Source: Hyphomonadaceae bacterium UBA7672
Lineage (GTDB): Bacteria; Pseudomonadota; Alphaproteobacteria; Caulobacterales; Hyphomonadaceae
DNA length: 64,000 bases
Direction: 5' to 3'
NCBI GenBank assembly: GCA_002483135.1
Contig: DLHI01000020.1
Span: 124,001-188,000, forward strand
Position numbers and translations under genes: made by a program. Positions within the stretch are counted from its first letter, which is position 1. Each line of letters starts with the position of its first letter. Under the pieces are notes generated by a model that was given only the letters and a program-made list of their open reading frames with translations, made no database searches and was not told the DNA's origin. Of this stretch, positions 19,233-29,081 are shown piece after piece.

Positions 19233-20081
19233 CTATTGTGTCGCAATCTTGGGCAGAAATTCGATGTCGATGTATTGCGGCTGCGGAAGTTTGAAATAGT
19301 CCTCAGGCACGCGCCAGCCGATCTTGTTGCACATGTCGAGTGCGCGGCGTGCGTGCGCCACAAAGGTCAGCAGCGGCCCATCCCCAGCGGGTTCGCGCGT
19401 CGGGCTCACCATCTGGTAAGGCTGCGAAAACTTGCCGTTGCGGCCAAACCAGACGCGGAAAGTCGCCTTCAGCCTGCGCGCATCCGCCATGTCGCTATGA
19501 TCGGTCCAGCACTTGTTGGCGATCAACTGGGCGCGGATGTAGTCCGTCACTGACGCCGTCATTTTTCTCATGTCGCCAGCGCCGGGACGCGGCGCGCCTG
19601 TGTCGCCGCTCGCGGGATCGGCGTTCGGATTGGAGCGCTTGGGTGCGGGCGTGTCCTTTGAGACGCTCGCGAGAATGTCGTCCAGTTCGCTCGACAGCGA
19701 CTTCGCCGGCGCCGCCGGAGCCGGCTTGGCGGCAGGCTTGGGCTGCTCCTTGGGTGCCTGGGGCTTGGGCGGATCGAGAGCGACGGTGTCTTCCGGCTCG
19801 ATCGCGGCGGAGGCGGCTGCAGCAGGCGCGGGCGAAGCTTCGACTTCCGGTGGCGCAGGCTCTTCGTCTTCTTCCACCTTCTCGTAGATCGGCGCGATGT
19901 TGGTCGACTCCGCGATCGAGACCAGCTCGATGGGAATGTAGACCATCGGCGTGCTTTCGATCTCCGAGGTCGCAACCGGGATCATGATCACGCCCGCCAG
20001 AACGACGCTCGCGTGTGCGATCAGCGAGAAGAACGCCGCCGGAAGCGAAGATGCGGAGGAGGGGGGAGGTCCGGGTCGCAT
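19233..20081 (-). CDS. tolA: TolA-like energy-transducing protein
   Basis: TolA spans the periplasm and carries proton-motive energy from TolQR to TolB-Pal. The 282-residue protein has one N-terminal helix (FFSLIAHASVVLAGVIMIP), an acidic then Pro/Ala/Lys-rich extended region (about 60-150, with repeats such as APKEQPKPAAKPAPAAPAK) and a C-terminal domain with the pair Cys (NKCWTD and LDMCNKIGW). The Met at 20081 has GGAGG overlapping the tolR stop; the earlier open frame is ignored. It is shorter than E. coli TolA and lacks its long helical domain, as usual in alphaproteobacteria. Confidence 0.9.
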   Translation of the reverse strand: MRPGPPPSSASSLPAAFFSLIAHASVVLAGVIMIPVATSEIESTPMVYIPIELVSIAESTNIAPIYEKVEEDEEPAPPEVEASPAPAAAASAAIEPEDTVALDPPKPQAPKEQPKPAAKPAPAAPAKSLSSELDDILASVSKDTPAPKRSNPNADPASGDTGAPRPGAGDMRKMTASVTDYIRAQLIANKCWTDHSDMADARRLKATFRVWFGRNGKFSQPYQMVSPTREPAGDGPLLTFVAHARRALDMCNKIGWRVPEDYFKLPQPQYIDIEFLPKIATQ

Positions 20082-20091
20082 GCCTCTGCGG

Positions 20092-20550
20092 TCAGCCTCC
20101 TTCGCGAATGCGACGGGCTTCATTCGGATCGACCGGCAGGCCGGCATTGCGGAAGCCGCCTTCCTGCAGCAGCGCCAGCACGGTGACGACGACGCCATAG
20201 GGCACCGCCTCGTCCGCGCGCACGAACACGCGTTTCTCCATGTTGTTCTCGGCCAGCGCCTTCAGCAGCGGGGCAAGCTCTTTCAGCTCGATCGGCTCTT
20301 CCTGCTGGCCGACATAGACATTGGCGTCCTTGTCGATCGTCACGACGAGCGGCCGCTGGTTCTCGTCGGGAAGCTGGTCGGCGCTCACCTTGGGCAGCGT
20401 CACGGCAACGCCGGTGGCGAGCATCGGCGCGGTGATCATGAAGACCACGAGCAGCACGAGCATGACGTCGACCATCGGCGTCACGTTGATGTCGGCGATC
20501 GGCCGTCTCCGGCTGCCGCGTCCCTTGCCGCTCTTGATCAGCATGGCCAT
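20092..20550 (-). CDS. tolR: TolR proton-channel protein (ExbD family)
   Basis: TolR pairs with TolQ to form the proton channel that energises TolA. The 152-residue protein has a single N-terminal helix holding the conserved Asp in NVTPMVDVMLVLLVVFMI (Asp near residue 30), then a periplasmic domain with VTIDKDANVYV and RVFVRADEAVPYGVV. It lies two bases after tolQ and ten before tolA, so the three are one transcript. Confidence 0.97.
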   Translation of the reverse strand: MAMLIKSGKGRGSRRRPIADINVTPMVDVMLVLLVVFMITAPMLATGVAVTLPKVSADQLPDENQRPLVVTIDKDANVYVGQQEEPIELKELAPLLKALAENNMEKRVFVRADEAVPYGVVVTVLALLQEGGFRNAGLPVDPNEARRIREGG

Positions 20551-20552
20551 GG

Positions 20553-21266
20553 TCAGGTCGCTCCGCGATCATTGAGGCGGCGCGACAGGCGGACGGACAC
20601 TTCCTGCGCGAAGGTCGACATGCGGTCCGAGAAGGCCGACACGTCGCTCGAGAACTTGTTGTAGAAGATCAGCGCCGGGATGGCGGCGAACAGGCCAAGG
20701 CCCGTGGCGAACAGCGCTTCGGCGATGCCGGGGGCGACGACGGTGAGGTTGGTCTCTCCACGTGCGGCGATATCTCGGAACGAGTTCATGATGCCGACCA
20801 CCGTGCCCAGCAGGCCGATGAAGGGCGTCGAGGAGGCGATGATGGCCAGCGTCGGCAGGCCCGATTCCATCCGCTGCGTTTCGCGGTTGGCGGCGGCGTC
20901 CATGGCGGCCGAGGCGCGGTCGAGGATCTGGCGGTTCTGGTCGTCGCCCGGCTGGCCCCGGCGGCTGTCGCGCCATTCGCGCTGTCCGGCAGCGAACACG
21001 CGCGCCAGCGCTTCGGCGGGACGTTCAGCAACGCGGCCGTCCATGTCTTCGAGCGGCTGGCCGGCCCAGAAGGCCTGCTCCAGGCGCTTGGCGCGCGCCC
21101 GCGCGCCCGAGACGCTGAACCACTTGTCGATTGCGACAGCCCACGACCATACCGACGCAAGCGCCAGAATGATCATCACGCCCTTCACAATCGGGTCGGC
21201 GCGCATGAACAGGGCCAGCAGCGAGTAATCCGCGGTCGCTGCAATCTCGGGCAGGGCTTCAGGCAT
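20553..21266 (-). CDS. tolQ: TolQ proton-channel protein (ExbB family)
   Basis: TolQ is the multi-spanning subunit of the TolQR motor. The 237-residue protein has a first membrane helix at about 25-50 (VKGVMIILALASVWSWAVAI), a cytoplasmic loop with Arg-rich helices and the conserved pair of C-terminal helices with the family segment IIASSTPFIGLLGTVVGIMNSF and EALFATGLGLFAAIPALIFYNKF. It follows ybgC by about 130 bases. Confidence 0.97.
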   Translation of the reverse strand: MPEALPEIAATADYSLLALFMRADPIVKGVMIILALASVWSWAVAIDKWFSVSGARARAKRLEQAFWAGQPLEDMDGRVAERPAEALARVFAAGQREWRDSRRGQPGDDQNRQILDRASAAMDAAANRETQRMESGLPTLAIIASSTPFIGLLGTVVGIMNSFRDIAARGETNLTVVAPGIAEALFATGLGLFAAIPALIFYNKFSSDVSAFSDRMSTFAQEVSVRLSRRLNDRGAT

Positions 21267-21397
21267 TCGGTCCTCTCAACGGGCTGGGCGGTCGTGCAGA
21301 ACCGCTTGCAGATGCGCCCATTTTCGCAAGCTTATGAACGGCTTCTGGTTTCGAAATCAGGCAAGATGAAGGTCAATACCGGCGATTCCCCGGGGCT

Positions 21398-21877
21398 TCA
21401 GCGGCCATTCAGGGAGTGTGACTTGAATGCTTCCCAATGGGCCAATTCTGTTGCGGAAGGTTTACGAACCCTTCCGTCCGGATGGATCGCCACGGCAATG
21501 ACCTCCGCCTCGCACAGCAGGGCGCCGTCGCGGGTTATCGATTGCCGGAAAATCAGCCGGGGGCCCTTCATGCCCTCGAACCGGGTGTGGGCGACCAACA
21601 TCTCGTGGATTCGGGCAGGGGCGCGATAGTCAATCGTCAGGCGGGTGACCGCGAAGGCGCCATGGTCTTCGCGCCCCGGAGGCGTACCCATGACGCGCAG
21701 CATCTCCGAGCGTCCTCGCTCGAAAAACCGCAGGTAGTTCGCGTGATAGACGACGCCGGTGAAGTCGGTGTCCTCGTAATAGACGCGCACCGGAAGCAGG
21801 TGCTCGCCATTCTCGATGCGGCCGATGGAGGGCGTTTCAACTGTCATCCCAGCCGGATAATCCAGCCGGGCGAGCAT
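21398..21877 (-). CDS. ybgC: Tol-Pal-associated acyl-CoA thioesterase YbgC
   Basis: YbgC is a hotdog-fold thioesterase encoded at the head of Tol operons. The product (159 residues from the first Met, 149 from the Met at 21847) has the catalytic Asp segment VYYEDTDFTGVVYHANYLRFFERGRSEML and the following TRLTIDYRAPARIHEMLVAHT strand region. Neither start has a strong ribosome site; the shorter form fits the usual family length better. It is the first gene of the operon running to ftsH. Confidence 0.95.
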   Translation of the reverse strand: MLARLDYPAGMTVETPSIGRIENGEHLLPVRVYYEDTDFTGVVYHANYLRFFERGRSEMLRVMGTPPGREDHGAFAVTRLTIDYRAPARIHEMLVAHTRFEGMKGPRLIFRQSITRDGALLCEAEVIAVAIHPDGRVRKPSATELAHWEAFKSHSLNGR

Positions 21878-21938
21878 TCAAGGAAAATGCACGCAAACAG
21901 GCCCCAAAAGCGACCTTTTGTGGTCTCAGGACGACGTT

Positions 21939-22124
21939 TCAGGCGCTGATTACGCCCGCGATGCTGTCTCCGTCATCGTCCAGCACGGTGATCACAAATC
22001 CGCCAACCGGATGCTCGTCGATCCGGTAGTCTGACGGCCGGCCGCCATCCTCGATGATCTCGGCAAGGGCCTGTTCGGCCTCTCTCCGGCTTCTGAACCT
22101 TTCGGCGGCAGACTTCAGGCGCAT
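21939..22124 (-). CDS. Small acidic protein of unknown function
   Basis: A 61-residue protein with an Arg/Ala-rich N-terminal helix (AAERFRSRREAEQALAEIIE) followed by a short beta-rich acidic part (YRIDEHPVGGFVITVLDDDG). The pattern of a helix that packs on two strands suggests a tiny alpha/beta domain. It is 61 bases upstream of ybgC in the same direction. I do not recognise the family. Confidence 0.6.
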   Translation of the reverse strand: MRLKSAAERFRSRREAEQALAEIIEDGGRPSDYRIDEHPVGGFVITVLDDDGDSIAGVISA

Positions 22125-22351
22125 ACAGTCTACCAGTTCCGGTTGGATGGTTGGTTTGGTCCTGAAGAAGGGGCCACGGTCGCAAAGCCAATGACCGAGA
22201 CTAACTCCCTGCCCAAGTTCGAATTATGCACAACCCCGCAGAAGAGTCCTTGCCACAGAGCAAGCCGGCTGTGATTCGCCCGGCGGGCGATGAGGGTTTT
22301 GGTTTTCCGAGTTGACAGGACCGGCATGGTTTCCGGCAATTGAGCCAGGCC

Positions 22352-23713
22352 ATGGGCGGCCCGTCGGGAGCACGCGTGGGGGGCAGGGGCGCCAGCAAGG
22401 GAAGACGAGGAGGCGTATGGCGCTGGCTGACGGCGCCGTTCAGCCTCAGCGGCCTTACCGGCTTTGCCCTCTGGGGCTTCATCCTGCTGTCGATCTTCGC
22501 GACCGGTCTGGGGTTCGCCGACCTTCGCGCCGCCGGAACGGACAACGCAGAACTCTCTCCCGTCGAGCTTGGCTTCACCATCGCAACGACATTGTTCGTC
22601 GTGAGCGCGATGGTGGTTGCGCTTCATCATCTCGTCGCGCCGCGAACGCCGCTGGCTGCCCGACTCATGTCATTCGTGTTCTATCTGATCTTCGCCGTGT
22701 GGTCGGTTGGGTTCGGCTACGGCTTCTTCTGGAAGGAACTGGCAGGCCAGGAATTCACCGAGCGTCAGTTCGAGCGCGCGATCGGCGACCTCTCCGCCTC
22801 CGTCGCCCGCACGTCTGCTGCTCTTGAGCTCTCCGAGCGCGTGACGGCCGAAGCCGCTGCGCTCGCCGTCCAGCGCGCAGAGACCGAAGCCCGGGAAGGC
22901 CGCACATGCGCCAACAAGCCTGCGTCGACGCCCGGCGAAGGCCCGCTGATGCGCAGCCGCTTCGCGTTTGCCGACCGTGCGCGAAATCTCGGCGACGAAG
23001 TGCGCACATCCTGGGTCGGGCCCGTCGCCGATCAGCGGTTGCGCCTGCAGCGCCAGGTCGATGCACTGGTGAAGCGCATTTCACCGCCAGCTTCGGCGTC
23101 CGTGCCCGCCGCCGAACGCGCCGTGCTCGAGAAGCTGGCCATGGCCTCGCGCCTGCCAGCCGCCGAGCGTCGCGCGCTGTTCACCGGTCTTCACGAGGAT
23201 TCGCGCGCCTTCTCCGCAACGGCCAACGACCTGCGTGCACTGCACGCCGAAGCGTTTGCCGGGCGGCTGGTGCAGCTGGCGAACGAGGTTGGCCCCGATC
23301 CCGCGCGGCCGGGCAGTCCCGATCCCGCGCGCGCCAGCGATCCGGGCTATTGCTGGGATGTCGTGCTCAACGAGAAGATCACGGCCGCGGCCGCCCAGTT
23401 GCGCAGCGTGGAAAGCGTCGCCGCGCCCGAATTCGTGTTTCTCGAAGGCGCCAAGGCGACGCGCGCCGCCTTCTTCGGTCTCATCAGCTGGTTGGCCGGC
23501 GCCATCGGCGTTCACGTCGAAGGCGGCGACGGCTTCGTATTCGACGACAAGGCCTTTCTCGCCCTGTTCGCCTCCATCGCCGTCGATCTCGGCATCGTCT
23601 TCCTCACGCTGATCGGCCTCACGCGGCGGCGTGAGACGGATACGGTCGCGGCGCTCGCCCAGGGGCAGGGCCAGCCAACGCCTCCCCGCCTGTCGAGCAT
23701 TCTGGACGACTGA
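22352..23713 (+). CDS. Membrane protein of unknown function (four helices)
   Basis: About 453 residues. Three N-terminal hydrophobic helices (around FALWGFILLSIFATGLGF, TIATTLFVVSAMVVAL and FVFYLIFAVWSVGFGYGFF) precede a long Ala/Arg/Glu-rich, probably coiled-coil middle (about 150-390), and one more helix near the C-terminus (FASIAVDLGIVFLTLIGLT). The last helix is followed by a short Arg- and Gln-rich tail. The frame opens with TTG at 22340, but the ATG at 22352 is taken; neither has a strong ribosome site. No family recognised; the layout recalls phage tape-measure-like or DUF4407-type membrane proteins, without proof. Confidence 0.75.
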   Translation: MGGPSGARVGGRGASKGRRGGVWRWLTAPFSLSGLTGFALWGFILLSIFATGLGFADLRAAGTDNAELSPVELGFTIATTLFVVSAMVVALHHLVAPRTPLAARLMSFVFYLIFAVWSVGFGYGFFWKELAGQEFTERQFERAIGDLSASVARTSAALELSERVTAEAAALAVQRAETEAREGRTCANKPASTPGEGPLMRSRFAFADRARNLGDEVRTSWVGPVADQRLRLQRQVDALVKRISPPASASVPAAERAVLEKLAMASRLPAAERRALFTGLHEDSRAFSATANDLRALHAEAFAGRLVQLANEVGPDPARPGSPDPARASDPGYCWDVVLNEKITAAAAQLRSVESVAAPEFVFLEGAKATRAAFFGLISWLAGAIGVHVEGGDGFVFDDKAFLALFASIAVDLGIVFLTLIGLTRRRETDTVAALAQGQGQPTPPRLSSILDD

Positions 23714-23715
23714 GC

Positions 23716-24366
23716 TTAATCGCGCGGGAAGTTCGCAAAATACGGCGCAGCCTCTTCCAGCACGCGCGCGAACGATGGCCGCGCCATCAGCCGGTCGAGA
23801 TAACGCGCCGCCCCGGCATGCCGGTCGCCGAACGGCGACACCTGGTTTGCATAGTAGAGCGCCGGCGCCGCCGCGCAGTCGGCCATGGTGAAGGTAAGCC
23901 CGGTCGCCCAGCCTCCCTCCGCCATGTCGCGATCGACCAGCGACAGAGCAACTTCAAGTTCGTCCTTCCACTTCGCCACGCCTGTCGGATCCTTCGCGCC
24001 CGCTGGCCGCAACCGGTCGCCGACGATCTTCTGCATCTTGTCGTGGACGTAGAGGTCATAGAATCGATCCGACAGCCGCACGCGGAGCGCCAGGTCGCGG
24101 TCGGCGGGGATCAGCTTCGCCGCGCTGGCCTGCTTCATCGTCAGGTATTCGATGATAATGCTCGATTCCGGAAAGCCCTTGCCGGCCTCCTCGTCGACCA
24201 GCACCGGGAACTTGCCCAGCGGCGTCATTCGCATGAAGCGCTCGCGCGCATCCGCATCCGACAGGTCGACAATCTCGCCCTCGAACGGCACGCCAGTCTC
24301 GTACAGCGCGATCAGCGCCTTCCAGCAGTAGGACGACAGAGGATGGTAGTAGAGCCGCAAAGGCAT
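23716..24366 (-). CDS. Glutathione S-transferase family protein
   Basis: A 216-residue GST. The thioredoxin-like half starts LRLYYHPLSSYCWKALIAL and holds the cis-Pro segment GKFPVLVDEEAGKGFPESSIIIEYL that contacts glutathione; the C-terminal all-helical half ends PSFARVLEEAAPYFANFP. GAGGA seven bases before the Met supports the start. Convergent with the membrane protein gene, two bases apart. The substrate is unknown. Confidence 0.92.
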   Translation of the reverse strand: MPLRLYYHPLSSYCWKALIALYETGVPFEGEIVDLSDADARERFMRMTPLGKFPVLVDEEAGKGFPESSIIIEYLTMKQASAAKLIPADRDLALRVRLSDRFYDLYVHDKMQKIVGDRLRPAGAKDPTGVAKWKDELEVALSLVDRDMAEGGWATGLTFTMADCAAAPALYYANQVSPFGDRHAGAARYLDRLMARPSFARVLEEAAPYFANFPRD

Positions 24367-24383
24367 GACGTCCTCGCTTCAGA

Positions 24384-24626
24384 TCAGGCATGATCGTTGA
24401 GCTCGATCTTGAGCTTGCGGAACAGTTCCCCGCAACCGGCGCCGCGAATCCTGATGTCGTTCTCGTCGCCATAATACGCTCCTTGCTCCTTGTATACGAA
24501 GCGGTGGTCCTTCGAAATTTCGAGGCGCCCAGTGTCATTGCTAACCAGCCGGGGTGGCCCACCGGGCGGAACTCGCTCTGGTCGCGCCAAAGCTGCTGGC
24601 CAGGGTTTGCGGCTGGATTTTTGCAC
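24384..24626 (-). CDS. Possible small protein or gene remnant
   Basis: An 80-codon frame. The first 30 residues are Pro/Arg-rich and look non-coding, but the last 48 (from about GRLEISKDHRFVYKEQ to LFRKLKIELNDHA) have the mixed charge and aromatic content of a folded protein. It may be a short gene with a downstream start or the 3-prime remnant of a longer one. Without it the stretch 24367-24711 would hold no gene. I do not recognise it. Confidence 0.35.
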   Translation of the reverse strand: MQKSSRKPWPAALARPERVPPGGPPRLVSNDTGRLEISKDHRFVYKEQGAYYGDENDIRIRGAGCGELFRKLKIELNDHA

Positions 24627-24711
24627 TCGAATGTACCCGATATGCGGAAAGCCTCTGGCTGGAGGGGGTGGCCGCGTGTCATTGTCCCGCCGATTCTAAA
24701 GGGGATGACGG

Positions 24712-25173
24712 ATGTTTCGCACGATGATGGCGGCTGCGGCCGCGCTTGCCTTTGCTGCGCCTGCCATGGCGCAGGATACTGACCTGCTGTCGGGGGGCGC
24801 CTGGGAGTGCCGCACGGTCTCCCATGTCGGCGATCCGACCGGCGACCTGACGATGCTGTTCGAAGAGGACGGCTATCTCGGCCTCTCCTTCTACATGGAG
24901 ATGCCGGTCGAGGACATGAATATCGCCGTCGAGTTCGATCTGTCGGGCGAATGGTTCATCAATGACAACACGATCAGCGTCTCCGCCTCGGATTTCGAGA
25001 TGGTCGGCGCCTGGATGGATGGCGAAGAGATGTCCGCCGAAGACTCGGAAGTCCTGGCCGAAAGCCTTGCGGCAGAGTTCGCCAACTATGGCGGCCAGAG
25101 CGACATCGCCTACATCGCCGAGCACGCCATGGTGCTCGAAGAGCCCGACACGTCGATCAGCTGCTGGCGCTAG
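24712..25173 (+). CDS. Acidic exported protein of unknown function
   Basis: A 153-residue precursor with a Sec signal (MFRTMMAAAAALAFAAPAMA). The mature protein is strongly acidic, with two Cys (GAWECRT and SISCWR) placed near its ends as if to form a closing disulfide, and a lipocalin-like run of alternating strands (FEEDGYLGLSFYMEM, VEFDLSGEWFINDN). GGGG eight bases upstream supports the start. It converges with the MORN-repeat gene, two bases apart. Function unknown. Confidence 0.75.
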   Translation: MFRTMMAAAAALAFAAPAMAQDTDLLSGGAWECRTVSHVGDPTGDLTMLFEEDGYLGLSFYMEMPVEDMNIAVEFDLSGEWFINDNTISVSASDFEMVGAWMDGEEMSAEDSEVLAESLAAEFANYGGQSDIAYIAEHAMVLEEPDTSISCWR

Positions 25174-25175
25174 AG

Positions 25176-26234
25176 TTACTTCGCTGGCGCGGGCAGGGCG
25201 GGTCGCGGCTCGATCTTGATCTGCCCGCGCAGCGGGGCATCCGGAGTCCATAGCCAGCCGCCGCAGCGAACGGGCTCGCCGTCCGCGCCGGGCTCCACCT
25301 CGCCTTCATAGCGCCGGCCATCGTCCGCTTCGAGCACGCCAAGGCCGGAGGCTTCATCGCGCTTCCACTGGCCCGACCATGTCATGCCGTCTGCGGACTG
25401 GCCAACGCCATGGCCAGCGCGGCGGCCTTCGGCAAACTCGCCGCGATAGGACGCGCTGATTTCGCCGTCGCTATCCAGGAAAGACATCACACCCCCGCCA
25501 TGCGGGCGGCCGTTTGTCGTCTCGCCCGAATAGAGTGTCGTCTTTCCCCACGCGAGCGCGTTGGGATGCTGTGCCGCAAGCTCGATCGCACGCTGCGCCG
25601 CCAGTTGGGCCTGCCATGCATGTTCGCGCGCCGCGCTCACGGTGTCGCGCAGGCCGGCGTCCACCGATGCGAGCGGAAACGCGCTCATCTGGTTGACCGC
25701 GTCCATCTGGCCGAGTTTCGCCGCCATGGCTTCGGCGCGGCTGCGCTCTGCGACCAGCGCGCCTTCCAGCTTCTTCCTCAAGCGGTCGAGCTCGTTGCGC
25801 TCCAATTCGAGGTTGTCACGCGCACGCTCCGCTTCGTCGGCGCGGCGGGTGGCGTCGTCGAGACGCACTTCCAGATCTTCCGGCGCAAGCGCGAGGCTTG
25901 CCTTGCCAAGCTTCACCCGCAACTGCTCGACAAGCCGCATCCATCGACGCGAGCCTGTCTCGATGTCCTCGAGCGTGAGGCGAAGCGCCTGGCTGCTCGC
26001 CGCGAAATCGCCCGGCCCTGCTTGCACAACAAGATCGCAGCGCGGCGGCATCGCGGCGCCGCCATGGGCCGATGCCAGCGCCAGCGTCACCGGCGGAGTC
26101 TCCGGGTCGGCATCCACCATGCTCGCGTCCGCCGCCTCAACCTTCAGGTCGCCAAGCGCGCGTTCAAATCGGCGGCGGAATGCGCCGTCAAGTTCAGGGT
26201 CCCAGTAAAGATGCAGCCGGCGCTCGCCCGCCAT
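25176..26234 (-). CDS. Coiled-coil protein with C-terminal MORN repeats
   Basis: A 352-residue protein with three visible parts: an N-terminal alpha/beta segment (about 1-85, LHLYWDPELDGAFRRRFERA), a long coiled coil (about 110-190, ATRRADEAERARDNLELERN) and C-terminal MORN-type repeats (about 245-330: GETTNGRPHGGGVMSF, YRGEFAEGRRAGHGVGQ, SGQWKRDEASGLGVLE, YEGEVEPG). MORN repeats often bind lipids or partner proteins. The Met at 26234 with AAGGGGG upstream is chosen over 26264. No signal peptide, so cytoplasmic. Function unknown. Confidence 0.75.
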   Translation of the reverse strand: MAGERRLHLYWDPELDGAFRRRFERALGDLKVEAADASMVDADPETPPVTLALASAHGGAAMPPRCDLVVQAGPGDFAASSQALRLTLEDIETGSRRWMRLVEQLRVKLGKASLALAPEDLEVRLDDATRRADEAERARDNLELERNELDRLRKKLEGALVAERSRAEAMAAKLGQMDAVNQMSAFPLASVDAGLRDTVSAAREHAWQAQLAAQRAIELAAQHPNALAWGKTTLYSGETTNGRPHGGGVMSFLDSDGEISASYRGEFAEGRRAGHGVGQSADGMTWSGQWKRDEASGLGVLEADDGRRYEGEVEPGADGEPVRCGGWLWTPDAPLRGQIKIEPRPALPAPAK

Positions 26235-26297
26235 GTCGCCCCCCTTGTGGGGCAAGACTGCCATGCCGGGACGCGGTGCGGAAGATCGGTATTGTCT

Positions 26298-26918
26298 CTA
26301 CGTCTTGCTGGCCCCGGCGCTTGGCCGTGCGGCGACCCGATCAAACCAGGCCGCGATGTTGGCATTGTCGCGATTGAGCGGCTGACCCACAGTCGCGCCA
26401 AAATCGAGGGTGCAGAAGAGCAGGATGTCCGCCAGCGTGAGCCGATCGCCCGCGATGAATTCGCGTCCAGCGATCAGTCCGTCGAGCCAGCTTATCTTTT
26501 CTTGGGCGATTGCCTTCAGGTCCGCGGCCGCCTGCGGCAACAGGCGCATACGGTCCTTGAAGAGGGCATAGCCTTCCGCGGCGCGGAAGCCGGTCAGCAT
26601 CGGCTCGACGATGTACAGATCGACCCGGCGTGTCCACATGCGCGTCATCGCGCGCTCCTCGGCATTTGTGCCGATCAATGGCGGCGTGGGGTGCTTTTCG
26701 TCGAGGTATTCGCAGATCGCCGTCACTTCTGCGAGGTATCGGCCGTCGTCGAGCTCCAGCGTCGGCATCTGGCCGCCCGGATTGCGTGCGACATGCGCCG
26801 GCTGGCGATTTTCGCCCGCCATCAGGTCAACGGTGACCCGAGGAATGTTGATGCCCTTCTCGGCCATGAACATCTTCACGACCCGGGGATTGGGGCCGAT
26901 CGAATCGTAGAGTTTCAT
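26298..26918 (-). CDS. Glutathione S-transferase family protein
   Basis: A 206-residue GST starting MKLYDSIGPNPRVVKMFMAEKG. The glutathione-site segment NPGGQMPTLELDDGRYLAEVTAICEYLDE and the helical C-terminal domain (WLDGLIAGREFIAGDRLTLADILLF) are typical. GGAG seven bases before the Met at 26918 sets the start; the open frame to 27170 is ignored. It lies 101 bases after wecG on the same strand. Confidence 0.92.
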   Translation of the reverse strand: MKLYDSIGPNPRVVKMFMAEKGINIPRVTVDLMAGENRQPAHVARNPGGQMPTLELDDGRYLAEVTAICEYLDEKHPTPPLIGTNAEERAMTRMWTRRVDLYIVEPMLTGFRAAEGYALFKDRMRLLPQAAADLKAIAQEKISWLDGLIAGREFIAGDRLTLADILLFCTLDFGATVGQPLNRDNANIAAWFDRVAARPSAGASKT

Positions 26919-27019
26919 GACGCACTCCAAGCCTGCAGCATTGCCGACTTGGATGCTCGCACATCGGTTGGTCAGTTGCACGGCTGTCGTCGCGGCAGCT
27001 CGTGCGTTGGCGTGCCCGG

Positions 27020-27805
27020 CTAGTGGGGAGACGTCACCATGGCCGCAGACCTCGCCGAAGATCTGCGCTGCGCCGCCTGCCACCGGCGCCAGATGCCGAA
27101 GATGCGGGGGCCATCCACGATATACCGCCGCCACAGGCGTCCCGGTTCGGAGGCGAGGCGGTGCAGCCATTCAAGCCTTGCCTGCCGCATCCATTCCGGG
27201 GCGCGCCGCGTCTCTCCCGACAGGAATTCCAGCGCTGCGCCACAGCAGATCGCAACGCCCGTGCAGCTCGCCTCGCGCGCCTCCCGCGCGATCATCTCCT
27301 GCTGGGGCGAGCCGACGGCGAGGAAGATGTAATGCGCCGGATTGTTGCGGATGAAATTCACGCACGCCGCCCGTGCCGCCGCATTGGTCCGCAGGCCGTG
27401 GGGCGCATCGAACCAGCGAAGATTCTTCAAGCCGAAGTCCGTACGCAGCCGGTCGGCCTGCGATTGCGATCCGCCGATGACCAGAACGACATCGTCCGGC
27501 CGGATGTGCCCAAGGAAGAGCATCTCCACGATGTCCGCACCGGGCGCACAGGGCAGGGCCAGCTTCGAGATGCGCGCGAAGACTTCGAGAATGCGGCTGT
27601 CGCACAGGGTGAGCCACGCATCTTCATAGAGCGTCCGCAGCTCCGGCTGCTGTTCCAGCCGCACCATGTGGTCGACATTGGGCGTCGCAACATAGGCAAA
27701 GCCATCGCCCCGGCGCGCACGGTCCGCCATCGCCTGCGCCGCCATGAAGGCGTCGAGCGGATCGAAATCGAGATCGAGGAAAGACAGGCGCGGAGGCGAG
27801 GGCAT
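27020..27805 (-). CDS. WecG/TagA/CpsF family glycosyltransferase
   Basis: A 261-residue GT26-type enzyme, the family that adds a sugar (ManNAcA or ManNAc in known members) to a lipid-linked GlcNAc during surface-polymer synthesis. Visible marks are FAYVATPNVDHMVRLEQQPELR, LTLCDSRILEVFARI with the catalytic Asp, VVLVIGGSQSQADRL, and VGSPQQEMIARE. GGAT nine bases upstream sets the start. Only 20 bases separate it from the pspF stop, so the two are probably cotranscribed. No other polymer-synthesis genes are next to it. Confidence 0.88.
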   Translation of the reverse strand: MPSPPRLSFLDLDFDPLDAFMAAQAMADRARRGDGFAYVATPNVDHMVRLEQQPELRTLYEDAWLTLCDSRILEVFARISKLALPCAPGADIVEMLFLGHIRPDDVVLVIGGSQSQADRLRTDFGLKNLRWFDAPHGLRTNAAARAACVNFIRNNPAHYIFLAVGSPQQEMIAREAREASCTGVAICCGAALEFLSGETRRAPEWMRQARLEWLHRLASEPGRLWRRYIVDGPRIFGIWRRWQAAQRRSSARSAAMVTSPH

Positions 27806-27825
27806 GGGATATCCTTGCCCACACC

Positions 27826-28947
<1,122 letters not shown>

Positions 28948-28969
28948 GTGGCGAGAATTACCTCACATT

Positions 28970-29040
28970 GGCGAGTTTCACCAGACATCGCGTGGCGGTT
29001 TTTGCCAAAATCGTGAACGTCACAAGCTCCGAAACTCGCA
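28970..29040. promoter_or_regulatory. Candidate PspF upstream activating sites
   Basis: Three related dyads lie 42-115 bases upstream of the sigma-54 promoter: GGCGAGTTTCACC at 28970-28982 (GCGA-N3-TCAC), GTGAACGTCAC at 29013-29023 (GTGA-N3-TCAC), and GAAACTCGC at 29031-29039, which is the exact reverse complement of GCGAGTTTC at 28971-28979. The distance range fits enhancer sites for PspF. Which dyads are bound is inference. Confidence 0.5.
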
Positions 29041-29081
29041 AAACCTAATAAAATCAGATATATGAATGGTTACTCAGAAAC

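Noticed and set aside
22130..22630. 166-residue minus-strand open frame upstream of ybgC
   Set aside because: Overlaps the start of the four-helix membrane protein; low-complexity composition, no motif.
24056..24682. 208-residue minus-strand frame across the GST start
   Set aside because: Overlaps most of the first GST gene out of frame. It has a Met with AAGGAG upstream (MATRTTSGF) but the rest is Arg/Gly-rich noise.
25410..27023. 537-residue plus-strand open frame
   Set aside because: Spans antisense to the MORN protein and a GST gene, both with clear families.
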